Shown: positions 7,132 to 13,836 of the stretch, piece after piece
How positions within the stretch are numbered: the stretch's first letter is position 1
Layout of the letters: every line of letters begins with the position of its first letter
Assembly: GCA_017468215.1 (NCBI GenBank)
Contig: JAFUJG010000126.1
Coordinates: forward strand, 1-15,674
Origin: Clostridia bacterium
GTDB taxonomy: Bacteria > Bacillota > Clostridia > UMGS1883
Length of the DNA stretch: 15,674 nucleotides
Direction of reading: 5' to 3'
Position numbers and translations under genes: made by a program
Notes under the pieces: generated by a model
What the model was told of the DNA's origin: nothing
The model's input: only the letters and a program-made list of their open reading frames with translations
Databases searched by the model: none

Positions 7132-8648
7132 ATGGTTGTTAAGGTTAAAACAGCAACACTTTCGGGCATTGAAGGCAAGATTGTTATTTGCGAGGCCGAC
7201 TTTTCGGGCGGGCTTCCTGCCTTTGATATAGTAGGTCTGCCCGATACTGCCGTTAAAGAGGCAAAGGAAAGGGTAAAGGCTGCAATACGTAACAGCGAGT
7301 TTGAATTTCCTGCAAAAAAAGCTGTTATTAACCTTGCACCTGCCGACTTAAAAAAAGAAGGCACTCAGTTCGACCTTCCCATTGCAATGGCTGTTCTGGC
7401 AGGAACAGGACAGCTTAAGGCAAAGCTGGACGAATACGTGTTTTTGGGCGAGCTGTCACTTTCGGGCGAGATACGACCTGTTAACGGTATTTTGCCCTCG
7501 GTTATAGGCGGCAGAGACGAAGGGGTTAAAAAGTTTATTGTGCCCTTTGAAAACAAAGAGGAGGCTGCACTTGTTGCAGGTGTGGAAATTTACGGAGCAA
7601 AAAACCTTTGCGAGGTTTTTAACCATCTTACAGGCGAGGAGCCGCTTGATAGGTGTGACACACAAAAAATAAGCGACGAGGAGACTTTGTTCGACGTTGA
7701 CTTTAAAGAGGTCAAGGGGCAGGAAAAGCTCAGACGAGGCATTGAGATTGCCGTTGCAGGTGGCCACAACGTGCTTATGGTAGGCTCGCCCGGCTCGGGC
7801 AAGAGCATGATTGCAAAGCGTATACCCACAATTATGCCGCCCATGAGCTTTGACGAAATTTTAGAGGTTACAAAGATACATTCTGTGGCAGGTGTTCTCA
7901 CAAACGGCAAGGCTGTTACAAAAAGACCTTTCCGTGCACCACATCACAGTGCGTCAGGCGTGAGCATAGTTGGCGGCGGAAGCAAGGCAAAGCCCGGCGA
8001 GATAAGCCTTGCACACCGTGGTGTTTTGTTTTTAGACGAGCTTCCCGAATATAAAAAGGATGTTATCGAGGCTATGCGTCAGCCCTTGGAGGACGGCGAG
8101 GTTACCGTGGCGAGAGCCTCGGGTACATATACATACCCCTCCAACATGATGCTGGTTTGTGCCATGAACCCCTGCCGATGCGGATACTACGGCGACGACA
8201 ACAGAAAGTGCCGCTGCAGCGAAAGCGATGTGGCACGATACATGGGCAAGGTGTCGGGACCTATGCTTGACCGTATCGACATTCAGCTGGAGGCAAAAAG
8301 CGTTAACTACGACGATTTGCAGAAAAGTGAGGGCGAGAGCAGCCAAATTGTGCGGGAAAGAATAGAAAAGGCAAGAGCTATCCAGAAGGAAAGGTACAAA
8401 AACGAAAAGGTTAACTGCAACGCTGACCTTACAGGCAGCCTGGTTGAAAATACTGTGTTATAGGCGATAGCGAAAAGGCAATGCTGGAGCAGGCTTTTAA
8501 AACCATGAACCTTTCTGCAAGAGCCTACACAAGAATACTTAAGGTTGCACGCACCATTGCCGACATGGACGGCAGAGAGGCTATCGATACAATGGATGTG
8601 GCAGAAGCTATCGGCTACAGAGGCTTAGACAAAAAGCTGTGGAAATAA
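7132..8648 (+). pseudogene. YifB/ComM-family Mg-chelatase-like AAA+ ATPase, frameshifted
   Basis: The start is ATG 7132 after GGAAGGAG (7116-7123). The first frame gives 443 residues and stops at 8461-8463. A -1 shift at the A run 8447-8450 restores the family C-terminus: KYCVIGDSEKAMLEQAF, then NLSARAYTRILKVARTIA and YRGLDKKLW, ending at TAA 8646-8648. The total is then about 505 residues, the normal length for this family. Domains: an N-terminal ChlI-like domain (1-170), an AAA+ core with Walker A GSPGSGKS (218-225), Walker B LFLDE (D302 and E303), the NPCRCGYYGD cysteine segment, and the C-terminal helical domain carried by the shifted part. ComM in Haemophilus is a branch-migration helicase in natural transformation; the Firmicute homologues are less studied. 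One missing A in a former A5 run explains everything, so this is either a recent inactivation or a sequencing or assembly error. Confidence 0.85.
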
Positions 8649-8649
8649 A

Positions 8650-8766
8650 GTGCTGACGCACAATGATTTGACGCATTGCGTCATGATTTGGCTTCGCCAT
8701 GATATGAACCAAAGGTTCATGAAATGCCCGAAGGACATTTTGTAATAAACTCTGCAGGCAGAGTTT
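8650..8766 (+). repeat. Mini-hairpin array A
   Basis: It begins one base after the YifB stop. Hairpins in order: GTGC-tgac-GCAC (8650-8661), GACGC-att-GCGTC (8670-8682), TGGC-ttc-GCCA (8689-8699), TGAACC-aaa-GGTTCA (8705-8719), an imperfect TGCCC-gaa-GGACA (8725-8737), and a longer AAACTCTG-cagg-CAGAGTTT (8747-8766). The linkers are AATGATTT, ATGATTT, TGATAT and TGAAAT. The stems share no sequence, yet each is self-complementary. No reading frame is credible. Confidence 0.7.
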
Positions 8767-8796
8767 GATTATAATTAAGAACATCAAAATAGTATA

Positions 8797-8824
8797 TTGA
8801 CAAAATTAAATAATGGGATATAAT
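8797..8824 (+). promoter_or_regulatory. Sigma-A promoter of the thiamine operon
   Basis: Perfect TTGACA (8797-8802) and perfect TATAAT (8819-8824) are separated by 16 nt. The predicted transcription start falls around 8830-8832, exactly where the P1 stem of the TPP aptamer begins. Confidence 0.85.
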
Positions 8825-8829
8825 TAAAA

Positions 8830-8917
8830 GTGCATTAGGGGAGCTGAGGCAACGAAGCTGAGAGGATATCCGACCCTTATGACCTGATCAGAGTAATGTC
8901 TGCGTAGGCAAATGTAC
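8830..8917 (+). ncRNA. TPP riboswitch aptamer (THI element)
   Basis: Conserved THI-box segments appear in order: AGGGGAGCT, CTGAGA (8858-8863), ACCCTT (8873-8878), ACCTGATC (8882-8889), TAATGTCTGCGTAGG. The closing P1 stem is GTGCATT (8830-8836) with AATGTAC (8911-8917), including one G-U pair. AGCT and AGCT form a short P3-like hairpin. TPP binding should favour the terminator at 9003-9030 and switch off the downstream transporter operon. Confidence 0.93.
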
Positions 8918-8945
8918 ACAAAATCTTTATTAGGTGGGGTTAACA

Positions 8946-8972
8946 ATCCCTCCGTCAGCCTGAGGGCTGACA
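8946..8972 (+). repeat. Single-hairpin remnant of the dispersed repeat, copy 3
   Basis: CAATCCCTCC is followed by GTCAGCC (8954-8960) and GGCTGAC (8965-8971). It matches the first half of the copy at 7063-7110 but lacks the second hairpin. It lies between the TPP aptamer and its terminator, so it is part of the riboswitch leader. Confidence 0.6.
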
Positions 8973-9002
8973 TCGCTATAATGAATGATTTGATGTATTT
9001 GG

Positions 9003-9030
9003 GCGCAAGCATTATGCTTGTGCTTTTTTT
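9003..9030 (+). terminator. Leader terminator of the TPP riboswitch
   Basis: GCGCAAGCA (9003-9011), a TTA loop, then TGCTTGTGC (9015-9023) with one G-U pair, followed by seven T (9024-9030). It lies 86 nt after the aptamer and 126 nt before the first gene, so it is the likely expression platform. I found no long antiterminator; only a short TGCGT in the aptamer 3' side can pair with the left arm. Confidence 0.82.
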
Positions 9031-9131
9031 GTTTGAAAGTCCGGAATTTCAAACGAAAGGGATAAAAGTCGATATGTTTCCTGCGGAAACTGGATATATC
9101 CTGCAAATTAGATATATTTGCCGTTGGTAAA
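9031..9131 (+). repeat. Mini-hairpin array F, in the thi leader
   Basis: It begins directly after the T run of the leader terminator. Hairpins: GTTTGAAA with TTTCAAAC (9031-9054), GTTTCC-tgc-GGAAAC (9076-9090) and TTTGCC-gtt-GGTAAA (9117-9131, one G-U pair). Linkers are of the CGATAT/GGATATAT/AGATATAT type. It ends 12 nt before the ribosome binding site of the first thi gene. Confidence 0.6.
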
Positions 9132-9155
9132 ACGAGGATGAAAGGAGAAAATGTT

Positions 9156-9449
9156 ATGGTAGAAGCAAGTGTGGCAATACAGGTATTGCCCAAGGTAAGT
9201 GAAACACAGGAGGTTATCCGTATTGTGGATAAGGTGATTGAATACATTGCATCCACGGGGCTTAAGTATGTTGTAGGTCCCTTTGAAACAACCATCGAGG
9301 GCGACTATGACAGCCTGATGAATATTGTGAAGGAATGTAATAAAATATGTATCCGTGAAGGTGCAGAGGGTGTATCGTGCTATGTAAAAATTTCGTACAA
9401 CCCCGAAGGCGTGCTCACAATAGGCGAAAAAACAGACAAGTATAATTAA
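9156..9449 (+). CDS. Thiamine-binding protein, MTH1187/YqgV family (DUF77)
   Basis: The 97-residue soluble protein starts at ATG 9156, 8 nt after GGAG (9144-9147); the in-frame ATG at 9138 would place the ribosome binding site inside the gene. It fits the Thiamine_BP (PF01910) family of small ferredoxin-like proteins: the N-terminal strand EASVAIQVLPKV, a central helix (VDKVIEYIASTG), a strand with VGPFETTIEGD, a second helix and a final beta segment. Members bind thiamine or its pyrimidine part in the cytoplasm. As the first gene behind the TPP riboswitch it probably serves the ABC importer encoded downstream. A hairpin array separates it from the permease gene. Confidence 0.85.
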   Translation: MVEASVAIQVLPKVSETQEVIRIVDKVIEYIASTGLKYVVGPFETTIEGDYDSLMNIVKECNKICIREGAEGVSCYVKISYNPEGVLTIGEKTDKYN

Positions 9450-9450
9450 A

Positions 9451-9523
9451 GATGAAATTCCTTCGGAATGAAATGTGCCTGCGTCACATGAAATGGCTTC
9501 GCTATGATATGCACTGTGTGCAT
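9451..9523 (+). repeat. Mini-hairpin array B, between thi genes
   Basis: It begins two bases after the stop of the thiamine-binding gene with GATGAAAT. Hairpins: ATTCC-ttc-GGAAT (9457-9469), TGTG with CACA (9474-9488), ATGGC-ttc-GCTAT (9493-9505, one G-U pair) and ATGCAC-tgt-GTGCAT (9509-9523). Linkers are TGAAAT and TGATAT. It fills almost the whole 99-nt gap before the permease gene. Confidence 0.7.
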
Positions 9524-9548
9524 TAAGGAATAAGGAAGGAGGAAAGGC

Positions 9549-10289
9549 ATGAAGGATATAAAAATATGGGATAAGGTACTGATTGTATTTATTTTAATAT
9601 TGTGGCAGATTATCGGCATGCTCGAAGTTGTGCCTAAGTTCATGCTTCCTACCCCTGTGGAGGTTATAAAGGCTCTTGTAAAGGATTGGAGCTTGATTGC
9701 ACAAAGTGCCTGCATAAGCCTTGCCGAGGCGGCAATGGGTATGGGGTTTGCCCTTTTGGGAAGCTTTGTACTGGCAATAGCCATGGACAGGTTTAAAATT
9801 GTGCACCAAATGCTTTTTCCCATCTGCGTTGTAAGCCAGACGGTGCCTACAATTGCCGTTGCACCTCTTTTGGTTTTGTGGTTTGGCTTTGGTATGACAC
9901 CTAAGGTGCTGCTTGTTTTCATAACCTGCTTTTTCCCCCTTTTGGTGGGGCTTGTAACAGGCTTGGACAGTGCCGACAAAGGTGTGCTCAGGCTTTACAA
10001 ATCTATGAGCGCAACATATTTGCGAGTGCTTTTTGATGTAAAAATACCATATGCGGCAGAGAGCTTTTTTGCAGGGCTTAAGGTGTCGGCATCCTACAGC
10101 GTGGTGGGTGCTGTTATTGCAGAGTGGCTCGGCGGCGAGGGCGGTCTTGGCGTGTATATGACAAGGGTACGGAAAAGCTTTCAGTTCGACAAAATGTTTG
10201 CGGTAATCATTGTTATAAGCCTTTTGAGCCTTTTACTTATGAAATTGGTTGAGCTTTTGGAGAAAAAAGCTCTTAAATGGAAACAGTAG
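9549..10289 (+). CDS. ABC transporter permease for a thiamine precursor (ThiX-like)
   Basis: This is a 246-residue inner-membrane permease of the binding-protein-dependent type. The start is ATG 9549 after AAGGAGG. Hydrophobic segments lie at about residues 10-27, 60-80, 90-112, 117-138, 180-195 and 217-235. The cytoplasmic coupling (EAA-type) loop is around residues 150-195, from LYKSMSATYLRVLFDVKIP to AEWLGGEGGLG. It resembles the SsuC/TauC/ThiX group. The operon position (riboswitch, THI5-like lipoprotein and ATPase) gives the substrate: a hydroxymethyl- or formylaminopyrimidine precursor of thiamine rather than a sulfonate. The exact ligand is inference. Confidence 0.88.
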   Translation: MKDIKIWDKVLIVFILILWQIIGMLEVVPKFMLPTPVEVIKALVKDWSLIAQSACISLAEAAMGMGFALLGSFVLAIAMDRFKIVHQMLFPICVVSQTVPTIAVAPLLVLWFGFGMTPKVLLVFITCFFPLLVGLVTGLDSADKGVLRLYKSMSATYLRVLFDVKIPYAAESFFAGLKVSASYSVVGAVIAEWLGGEGGLGVYMTRVRKSFQFDKMFAVIIVISLLSLLLMKLVELLEKKALKWKQ

Positions 10290-10309
10290 GGGCGATTCAC
10301 GAATCGCCC
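10290..10309 (+). repeat. GGGCGATTC inverted repeat abutting the thiX stop
   Basis: GGGCGATTC (10290-10298), AC, then GAATCGCCC (10301-10309) is a perfect 9-bp stem starting right after the stop codon. It has no T run. I recall this palindrome as a dispersed motif in Firmicute genomes, which would need a search to confirm. Confidence 0.55.
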
Positions 10310-10326
10310 GCAGGATAAAACGGAAG

Positions 10327-10412
10327 GTCGATATATTTCCTGCGGAAACTCGATATACCTATGTTCGATATATTTGCCAAGGGCAAATTTGATATGTTCG
10401 GCAAAGCCGAAC
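10327..10412 (+). repeat. Mini-hairpin array E, between thi genes
   Basis: Hairpins: TTTCC-tgc-GGAAA (10336-10348), ATTTGCC-aag-GGCAAAT (10372-10388) and GTTCGGC-aaa-GCCGAAC (10396-10412). They are joined by CGATATA, TTCGATAT and TTGATAT linkers. The first hairpin and its GTCGATAT lead are nearly the same as in array F at 9069-9090. The array ends just before the ribosome binding site of the lipoprotein gene. Confidence 0.68.
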
Positions 10413-10433
10413 GAGATGGAAAGGATGAAATTT

Positions 10434-11408
10434 ATGAAAAAAATATTGTGTATATTAATGGCAGTTTTTATGCTTTTTGCAATAAGCGGCTGTGGACAGA
10501 AGGATGGATTGGAGGAGATAACCCTTGTGCTTGACTGGACCCCCAACACAAATCATGCAGGCATTTTCCTTGCCCGGGATTTGGGCTACTACTCTGACGC
10601 CGGCTTGAAGGTTAACATTATCCAGCCTCCCGAGGGCGGTGCCGAGGCGTTGGTTGCAGCAGGCAGGGCACAGTTCGGAATTTCCTTTCAGGACTCCATG
10701 GCACCTGCACTGAGTGCATCGGAGCCTCTTGACATTGTTGCTGTTGCCGCAATAAGCCAGCATAATTTGTCGGGTATTATATCACGTGGGGATAAAAACA
10801 TTTACTCCTTTAAGGACTTAGAGGGCAAGAGCTATGCTACCTGGGGCAGTCCCATTGAGCAGACTGTTATAAAATACTGCATGGAGCAGGAGGGCGGGGA
10901 TTTTTCCTCCCTTAACATGATTGACTCCACCGTGACAGATGTTTTAGCCGCACTTGAGACCGATATGGTGGATACCGTGTGGGTATACGAATACTGGGAT
11001 GTTGTGAAGGCAGATATTGAAAACTACGAGTATTGCTACATTGATTTTAAGAGCGTTGATGAGGTGCTTGACTATTACACACCTGTTATTATTACATCAA
11101 ACAAATATGCAGAAGAAAACAGCGATGTGGTAAAAAGGTTTTTAACCGCCACCAAACGAGGCTATGAGGAATGTGCAAAGGATATTGAAAAAGCGGCAGA
11201 CTCGCTCCTTAAGGCAGACGAAAGCTTGGATAGGGAGCTTGTTGTAAGAAGCCTGTCACTTCTGCAGAGCTATTTTATTGACGATAACGGCAACTGGGGA
11301 TATATCGATTCTGACAGATGGAACTTGTTCTATAACTGGCTTTACGATAATGGCCTTGTTGACAAAAGCTTGGAGAATGTAGGTTTTAATGGCGAATATT
11401 TGAGGTAG
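10434..11408 (+). CDS. THI5/NMT1-like substrate-binding lipoprotein (ThiY-like)
   Basis: The 324-residue extracytoplasmic binding protein starts at ATG 10434, 8 nt after AAAGGA. Frames from 10374 or 10425 are open but run through the hairpin array or lack a suitable ribosome binding site. The signal peptide ends in the lipobox AISGC, with the lipid Cys at residue 20. The family hallmark LDWTPNTNHAGIFLA follows at residues 33-47, then GYYSDAGL and the PPEGGAEALVAAGRAQFGIS ligand-binding strand of the NMT1/THI5 family. Such proteins deliver formylaminopyrimidine or hydroxymethylpyrimidine to ThiX. The Cys-rich motif of the fungal THI5 pyrimidine synthases is absent, so this is a transporter component, not a synthase. 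The stop lies 6 nt before the ATPase start. Confidence 0.9.
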   Translation: MKKILCILMAVFMLFAISGCGQKDGLEEITLVLDWTPNTNHAGIFLARDLGYYSDAGLKVNIIQPPEGGAEALVAAGRAQFGISFQDSMAPALSASEPLDIVAVAAISQHNLSGIISRGDKNIYSFKDLEGKSYATWGSPIEQTVIKYCMEQEGGDFSSLNMIDSTVTDVLAALETDMVDTVWVYEYWDVVKADIENYEYCYIDFKSVDEVLDYYTPVIITSNKYAEENSDVVKRFLTATKRGYEECAKDIEKAADSLLKADESLDRELVVRSLSLLQSYFIDDNGNWGYIDSDRWNLFYNWLYDNGLVDKSLENVGFNGEYLR

Positions 11409-11414
11409 GATTGT

Positions 11415-12140
11415 ATGACGGTACTTGAAGGCAGACTCTTAACAAAAAGCTATGACAACACAAAGATAATAGAGGATATCTGCATAGATGTAAAAAAGGG
11501 GGAGATGGTGTCCCTTTTAGGTGTAAGCGGTGTGGGAAAAACTACCCTTTTTAACATTTTGTCGGGGCTTGAGTGCCCCGATAGCGGTGACGTTTTCTTA
11601 AATGGGGAGTGCATCACGGGCAAAAGCGGAAAAATAGGCTATATGCAGCAGAGCGATTTGCTCCTACCCTTTAAAACCGTTGCAGAAAACGTGATGATAC
11701 CTCTTGTTTTAAAGGGCTGTGACAAAAAAGAGGCTAAAGAGCGAGCCTTGGCAATACTTGAGGAGTTTTCCCTTAAGGACTGTGCCAACATGTACCCGAG
11801 CAAGCTTTCGGGCGGTATGCGGCAAAGGGCGGCACTGGCACGCACCTTCCTTACAGGCTGTGAGGTGCTGCTGTTGGACGAGCCCTTTTCCGCACTGGAT
11901 GCGTTGACACGCTCTAAAATGCAGCAGTGGTTTAAGGGTGTTATAAAGTCAAAGGGTGCATCCACGGTTTTTATCACCCACGATGTGGACGAGGCAATCC
12001 TTTTGTCGGATAGGATTTATATCTTAGGCGGAAATGTAGGCAGGATTGAAAGTGTAACTAAGGTTAGCCTTGATAATTGGGACAATACAAGCGAGGAGTT
12101 TATAAAGCTTAAAAAACAAATCCTTGAAAAGGTAAAATGA
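11415..12140 (+). CDS. ABC transporter ATPase for a thiamine precursor (ThiZ-like)
   Basis: This is a 241-residue cytoplasmic ATPase with all canonical motifs: Walker A GVSGVGKTT (36-44), Q-loop in GYMQQSD (Q78/Q79), signature LSGGMRQ (131-137), Walker B VLLLDEP (151-157), D-loop SALD and the switch histidine H189 in FITHD. It is of the NitT/TauT/SsuB-type subgroup that pairs with the upstream permease. The ATG lies 6 nt after the upstream stop, with only a weak TAGGA ribosome binding site, so translational coupling is likely. It is the last gene before the strong terminator at 12238-12267. No thiD, tenA or thiM gene is present in the operon. Confidence 0.92.
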   Translation: MTVLEGRLLTKSYDNTKIIEDICIDVKKGEMVSLLGVSGVGKTTLFNILSGLECPDSGDVFLNGECITGKSGKIGYMQQSDLLLPFKTVAENVMIPLVLKGCDKKEAKERALAILEEFSLKDCANMYPSKLSGGMRQRAALARTFLTGCEVLLLDEPFSALDALTRSKMQQWFKGVIKSKGASTVFITHDVDEAILLSDRIYILGGNVGRIESVTKVSLDNWDNTSEEFIKLKKQILEKVK

Positions 12141-12159
12141 TGACAAATATCACCAATGG

Positions 12160-12212
12160 TGACAGTCCCTCTTGGCATCGCCGGGATACGGCGAACCAAG
12201 GAAGCGTTGTCA
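12160..12212 (+). repeat. Long imperfect hairpin after the thi operon
   Basis: Nested stems TGACA (12160-12164)/TGTCA (12208-12212), CTTGG/CCAAG and CGCCG/CGGCG have small internal loops and a GGATA loop. There is no adjacent T run. It may be an RNA end-protecting structure or another small repeat unit. Confidence 0.5.
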
Positions 12213-12231
12213 AAAAAGTAAAATAATTGAT

Positions 12232-12267
12232 AAAAAAGCATGGAATGGAGTGTTCCATGCTTTTTTT
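12232..12267 (+). terminator. Terminator of the thiamine operon
   Basis: AAAAAA (12232-12237), GCATGGAA (12238-12245), a 7-nt loop, TTCCATGC (12253-12260), then seven T (12261-12267). This is a strong, probably bidirectional intrinsic terminator separating the thi operon from the sporulation operon. Confidence 0.92.
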
Positions 12268-12292
12268 AGTCGGTATTTTTGGTAATTTTTGT

Positions 12293-12320
12293 AAAGGATA
12301 TAAAAGGATTGGCATTGAAT
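12293..12320 (+). promoter_or_regulatory. Sigma-H promoter of the spoIIA operon
   Basis: AAAGGATAT (12293-12301), 12 nt, then ATTGAAT (12314-12320) fits the Bacillus sigma-H consensus RnAGGAwWW-N11/12-RnnGAAT at every position. The predicted start is near 12327, giving a leader of under 30 nt before spoIIAA. In Bacillus this operon is transcribed by sigma-H with Spo0A-P; I did not find a certain 0A box here. Confidence 0.78.
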
Positions 12321-12353
12321 ATTATTAAGAGAACATACGAAAGGATGAAGGCT

Positions 12354-12659
12354 ATGGAGCTTGAGTTTAAGGTTTTGTCGAACAGTCTTGTGATAAAACC
12401 CAAGGGCGAAATTGACTCGGAGAGTGCAGCTTTTTTAAGACGAAAAATTGACCTGGAGTTTGAATGCACTGCAGCAAAAAACATGACATTTGACCTGACA
12501 GAGGTGGATTTTATGGATTCGTCGGGAGTAGGGCTTGTGATAGGCCGCTACAAAAAGGTGGCGGCGTTAGGCGGCGAGGTGCGTATTAAGGGTGCAAACA
12601 GAACTGTTGCAAGAATTATAGAGCTGTCGGGCTTGGGAAGGATAGTGAAGATGATATGA
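12354..12659 (+). CDS. spoIIAA: Anti-anti-sigma factor SpoIIAA
   Basis: This 101-residue STAS-domain protein binds and releases the anti-sigma factor SpoIIAB when dephosphorylated. The start is ATG 12354, 8 nt after AAAGGA; the upstream frame to 12279 overlaps the sigma-H promoter and is not coding. The sequence opens with the family's strand MELEFKVLSNSLVIKPKGEID. It carries the phosphorylation loop DFMDSSGVGLVIGRYK, with S57 corresponding to Ser58 of B. subtilis. The stop overlaps the spoIIAB start (ATGA, 12656-12659), which indicates translational coupling and fixed stoichiometry. SpoIIE, the activating phosphatase, is not in the window. Confidence 0.95.
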   Translation: MELEFKVLSNSLVIKPKGEIDSESAAFLRRKIDLEFECTAAKNMTFDLTEVDFMDSSGVGLVIGRYKKVAALGGEVRIKGANRTVARIIELSGLGRIVKMI

Positions 12660-13078
12660 CTAACCATATTAAGGTGGAATTTGAGGCAAAGGAGAGCAAT
12701 GTGAGCTTTGCCCGCTTAGTGGCGGCAGGCTTTATTGCACCTCTTGACCCGACCGTGGACGAGGCTGAGGACGTGAAGGTTGCAGTGAGCGAGGCTGTGA
12801 CAAACGCCATTGTGCACGGCTACGACAAAAGAGAGGGTGTTGTGTATATGGAGGCTTTCTCCTACGACAACACGGTGATGATATCTGTTCGTGACACAGG
12901 CTACGGCATTGAAGATATTGCAAAGGCAAAGGAGCCGCTTTTTACAACCAAGCCCGATGAGGAAAGAAGCGGTCTTGGCTTTACGGTGATGGAAAGCTTT
13001 ATGGATTCGCTACATATTGAGTCGAAAATAGATGCGGGAACAACCGTTACCATGACCAAAAGGATAGGGAGCAGGTAA
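12656..13078 (+). CDS. spoIIAB: Anti-sigma-F factor and SpoIIAA kinase SpoIIAB
   Basis: This is a 140-residue GHKL-fold ATPase and kinase that holds sigma-F inactive and phosphorylates SpoIIAA. The N-box EAVTNAIVHGY includes E46 and N50, the same numbers as the catalytic residues in B. subtilis. DTGYGI (80-85) is the G1 box and ERSGLGFTVMESF (103-115) the ATP lid and G2 box. The length is typical. It starts inside the spoIIAA stop and ends 2 nt before the sigF start, so the three genes form one tight operon. Confidence 0.96.
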   Translation: MTNHIKVEFEAKESNVSFARLVAAGFIAPLDPTVDEAEDVKVAVSEAVTNAIVHGYDKREGVVYMEAFSYDNTVMISVRDTGYGIEDIAKAKEPLFTTKPDEERSGLGFTVMESFMDSLHIESKIDAGTTVTMTKRIGSR

Positions 13079-13080
13079 AA

Positions 13081-13782
13081 ATGCTTGATGAAGTGAAAAA
13101 CCTGATTGTAAATGCTCAGGCAGGAGACGAAAAGGCTGCCGACGAGCTTGTGCGGCGGAATATAGGGCTGGTACGCAGTGCCGTAAGGCGTTTTTTAGGC
13201 CGAGGCGTAAGTGATGAGGACTTGTTCCAGCTTGGGGCAATGGGTCTTGTAAAGGCAATAAAACGCTTTGACGTAAGCTATAATGTGGAATTTTCTACCT
13301 ACGCCGTGCCCATGATAATAGGCGAGATAAGGCGTTTTCTGCGTGATGACGGAATTATCAAGGTAAGCAGGAGCGCAAGAGAGAGGGCGGCTATTATCAG
13401 GCGGATACGCACAGAGGAGGGTGACTGCGAAATTGACCACATTGCCGCCCGACTGGGCATAAGCTACGAGGATGCCGTTTTTGCTCTGGAAGCCACAACT
13501 CCGCCCGAGTCTATGGATAAGGAGCTTTTTGAAGGTGACGGAAGCCGTGTGCGGTTAGGTGACATGATTTCCGACAAGGACAGCGAGGAGGAAAGGGTTA
13601 CGAAAATTGCGCTTAACAGTGCAATTGAACAGCTTTGCGAAAGAGACAGGCAGATTATAGAGCTGAGATATTTTAAGGAGCTTACCCAAAGTCAGGTGGC
13701 GAGGATTTTAAATATTGGGCAGGTGCAGGTGTCGAGGCTTGAAAAAAAGATTATTGCAAATATACGTGAGAAGATAAGTTGA
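13081..13782 (+). CDS. sigF: RNA polymerase sporulation sigma factor SigF
   Basis: The 233-residue forespore sigma factor belongs to the group 3 sigma-70 family. Region 2 includes DEDLFQLGAMGLVKAIKRFD (46-64) and FSTYAVPMIIGEIRRFLRDDG (71-91). Region 3 lies around 95-140 and includes the SRSARE stretch and an ARLGIS helix-turn-helix-like segment. Region 4 has the -35-binding helix-turn-helix LTQSQVARILNIGQVQVSR (201-219). The ATG is 2 nt after the spoIIAB stop, with GGAGCAGG upstream as ribosome binding site. It is kept inactive by SpoIIAB until asymmetric division. The operon ends here; no spoVA genes follow. Confidence 0.96.
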   Translation: MLDEVKNLIVNAQAGDEKAADELVRRNIGLVRSAVRRFLGRGVSDEDLFQLGAMGLVKAIKRFDVSYNVEFSTYAVPMIIGEIRRFLRDDGIIKVSRSARERAAIIRRIRTEEGDCEIDHIAARLGISYEDAVFALEATTPPESMDKELFEGDGSRVRLGDMISDKDSEEERVTKIALNSAIEQLCERDRQIIELRYFKELTQSQVARILNIGQVQVSRLEKKIIANIREKIS

Positions 13783-13784
13783 TT

Positions 13785-13815
13785 GGAGCCGGTGGGGTCT
13801 GACCCCAGTGGCTCC
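13785..13815 (+). repeat. REP-like hairpin after sigF
   Basis: GGAGCC (13785-13790) pairs with GGCTCC (13810-13815), and TGGGGTC (13793-13799) with GACCCCA (13801-13807). The core GGGGTCTGACCCC matches the copies at 310, 719 and 15038. It begins 2 nt after the sigF stop and is not followed by a T run, so it may protect or attenuate rather than terminate. Confidence 0.6.
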
Positions 13816-13836
13816 AAATCGGACGCAAGTTTACAG

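Noticed and set aside
8440..8465. Programmed ribosomal frameshifting in the YifB gene
   Set aside because: A -1 slip is needed, but the site lacks an X-XXY-YYZ heptamer and the A run is only four long; the family elsewhere is read in one frame as far as I know.
8650..8766. A CRISPR-like array
   Set aside because: Units are far too short, the constant part is only about 6-8 nt, the variable parts are themselves palindromic, and there are no cas genes in the window.
8912..9130. Plus-strand reading frame in the riboswitch leader
   Set aside because: It starts in the aptamer's P1 stem and reads through the repeat, the terminator and array F; no ribosome binding site.
9446..9979. Minus-strand reading frame of 177 residues
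   Set aside because: It is a shadow of the permease gene and of hairpin array B, with no family resemblance or start signal.
12160..12212. Terminator of the thi operon
   Set aside because: The hairpin has internal loops and no T run; the perfect T-tailed hairpin at 12238-12267 is the better terminator.
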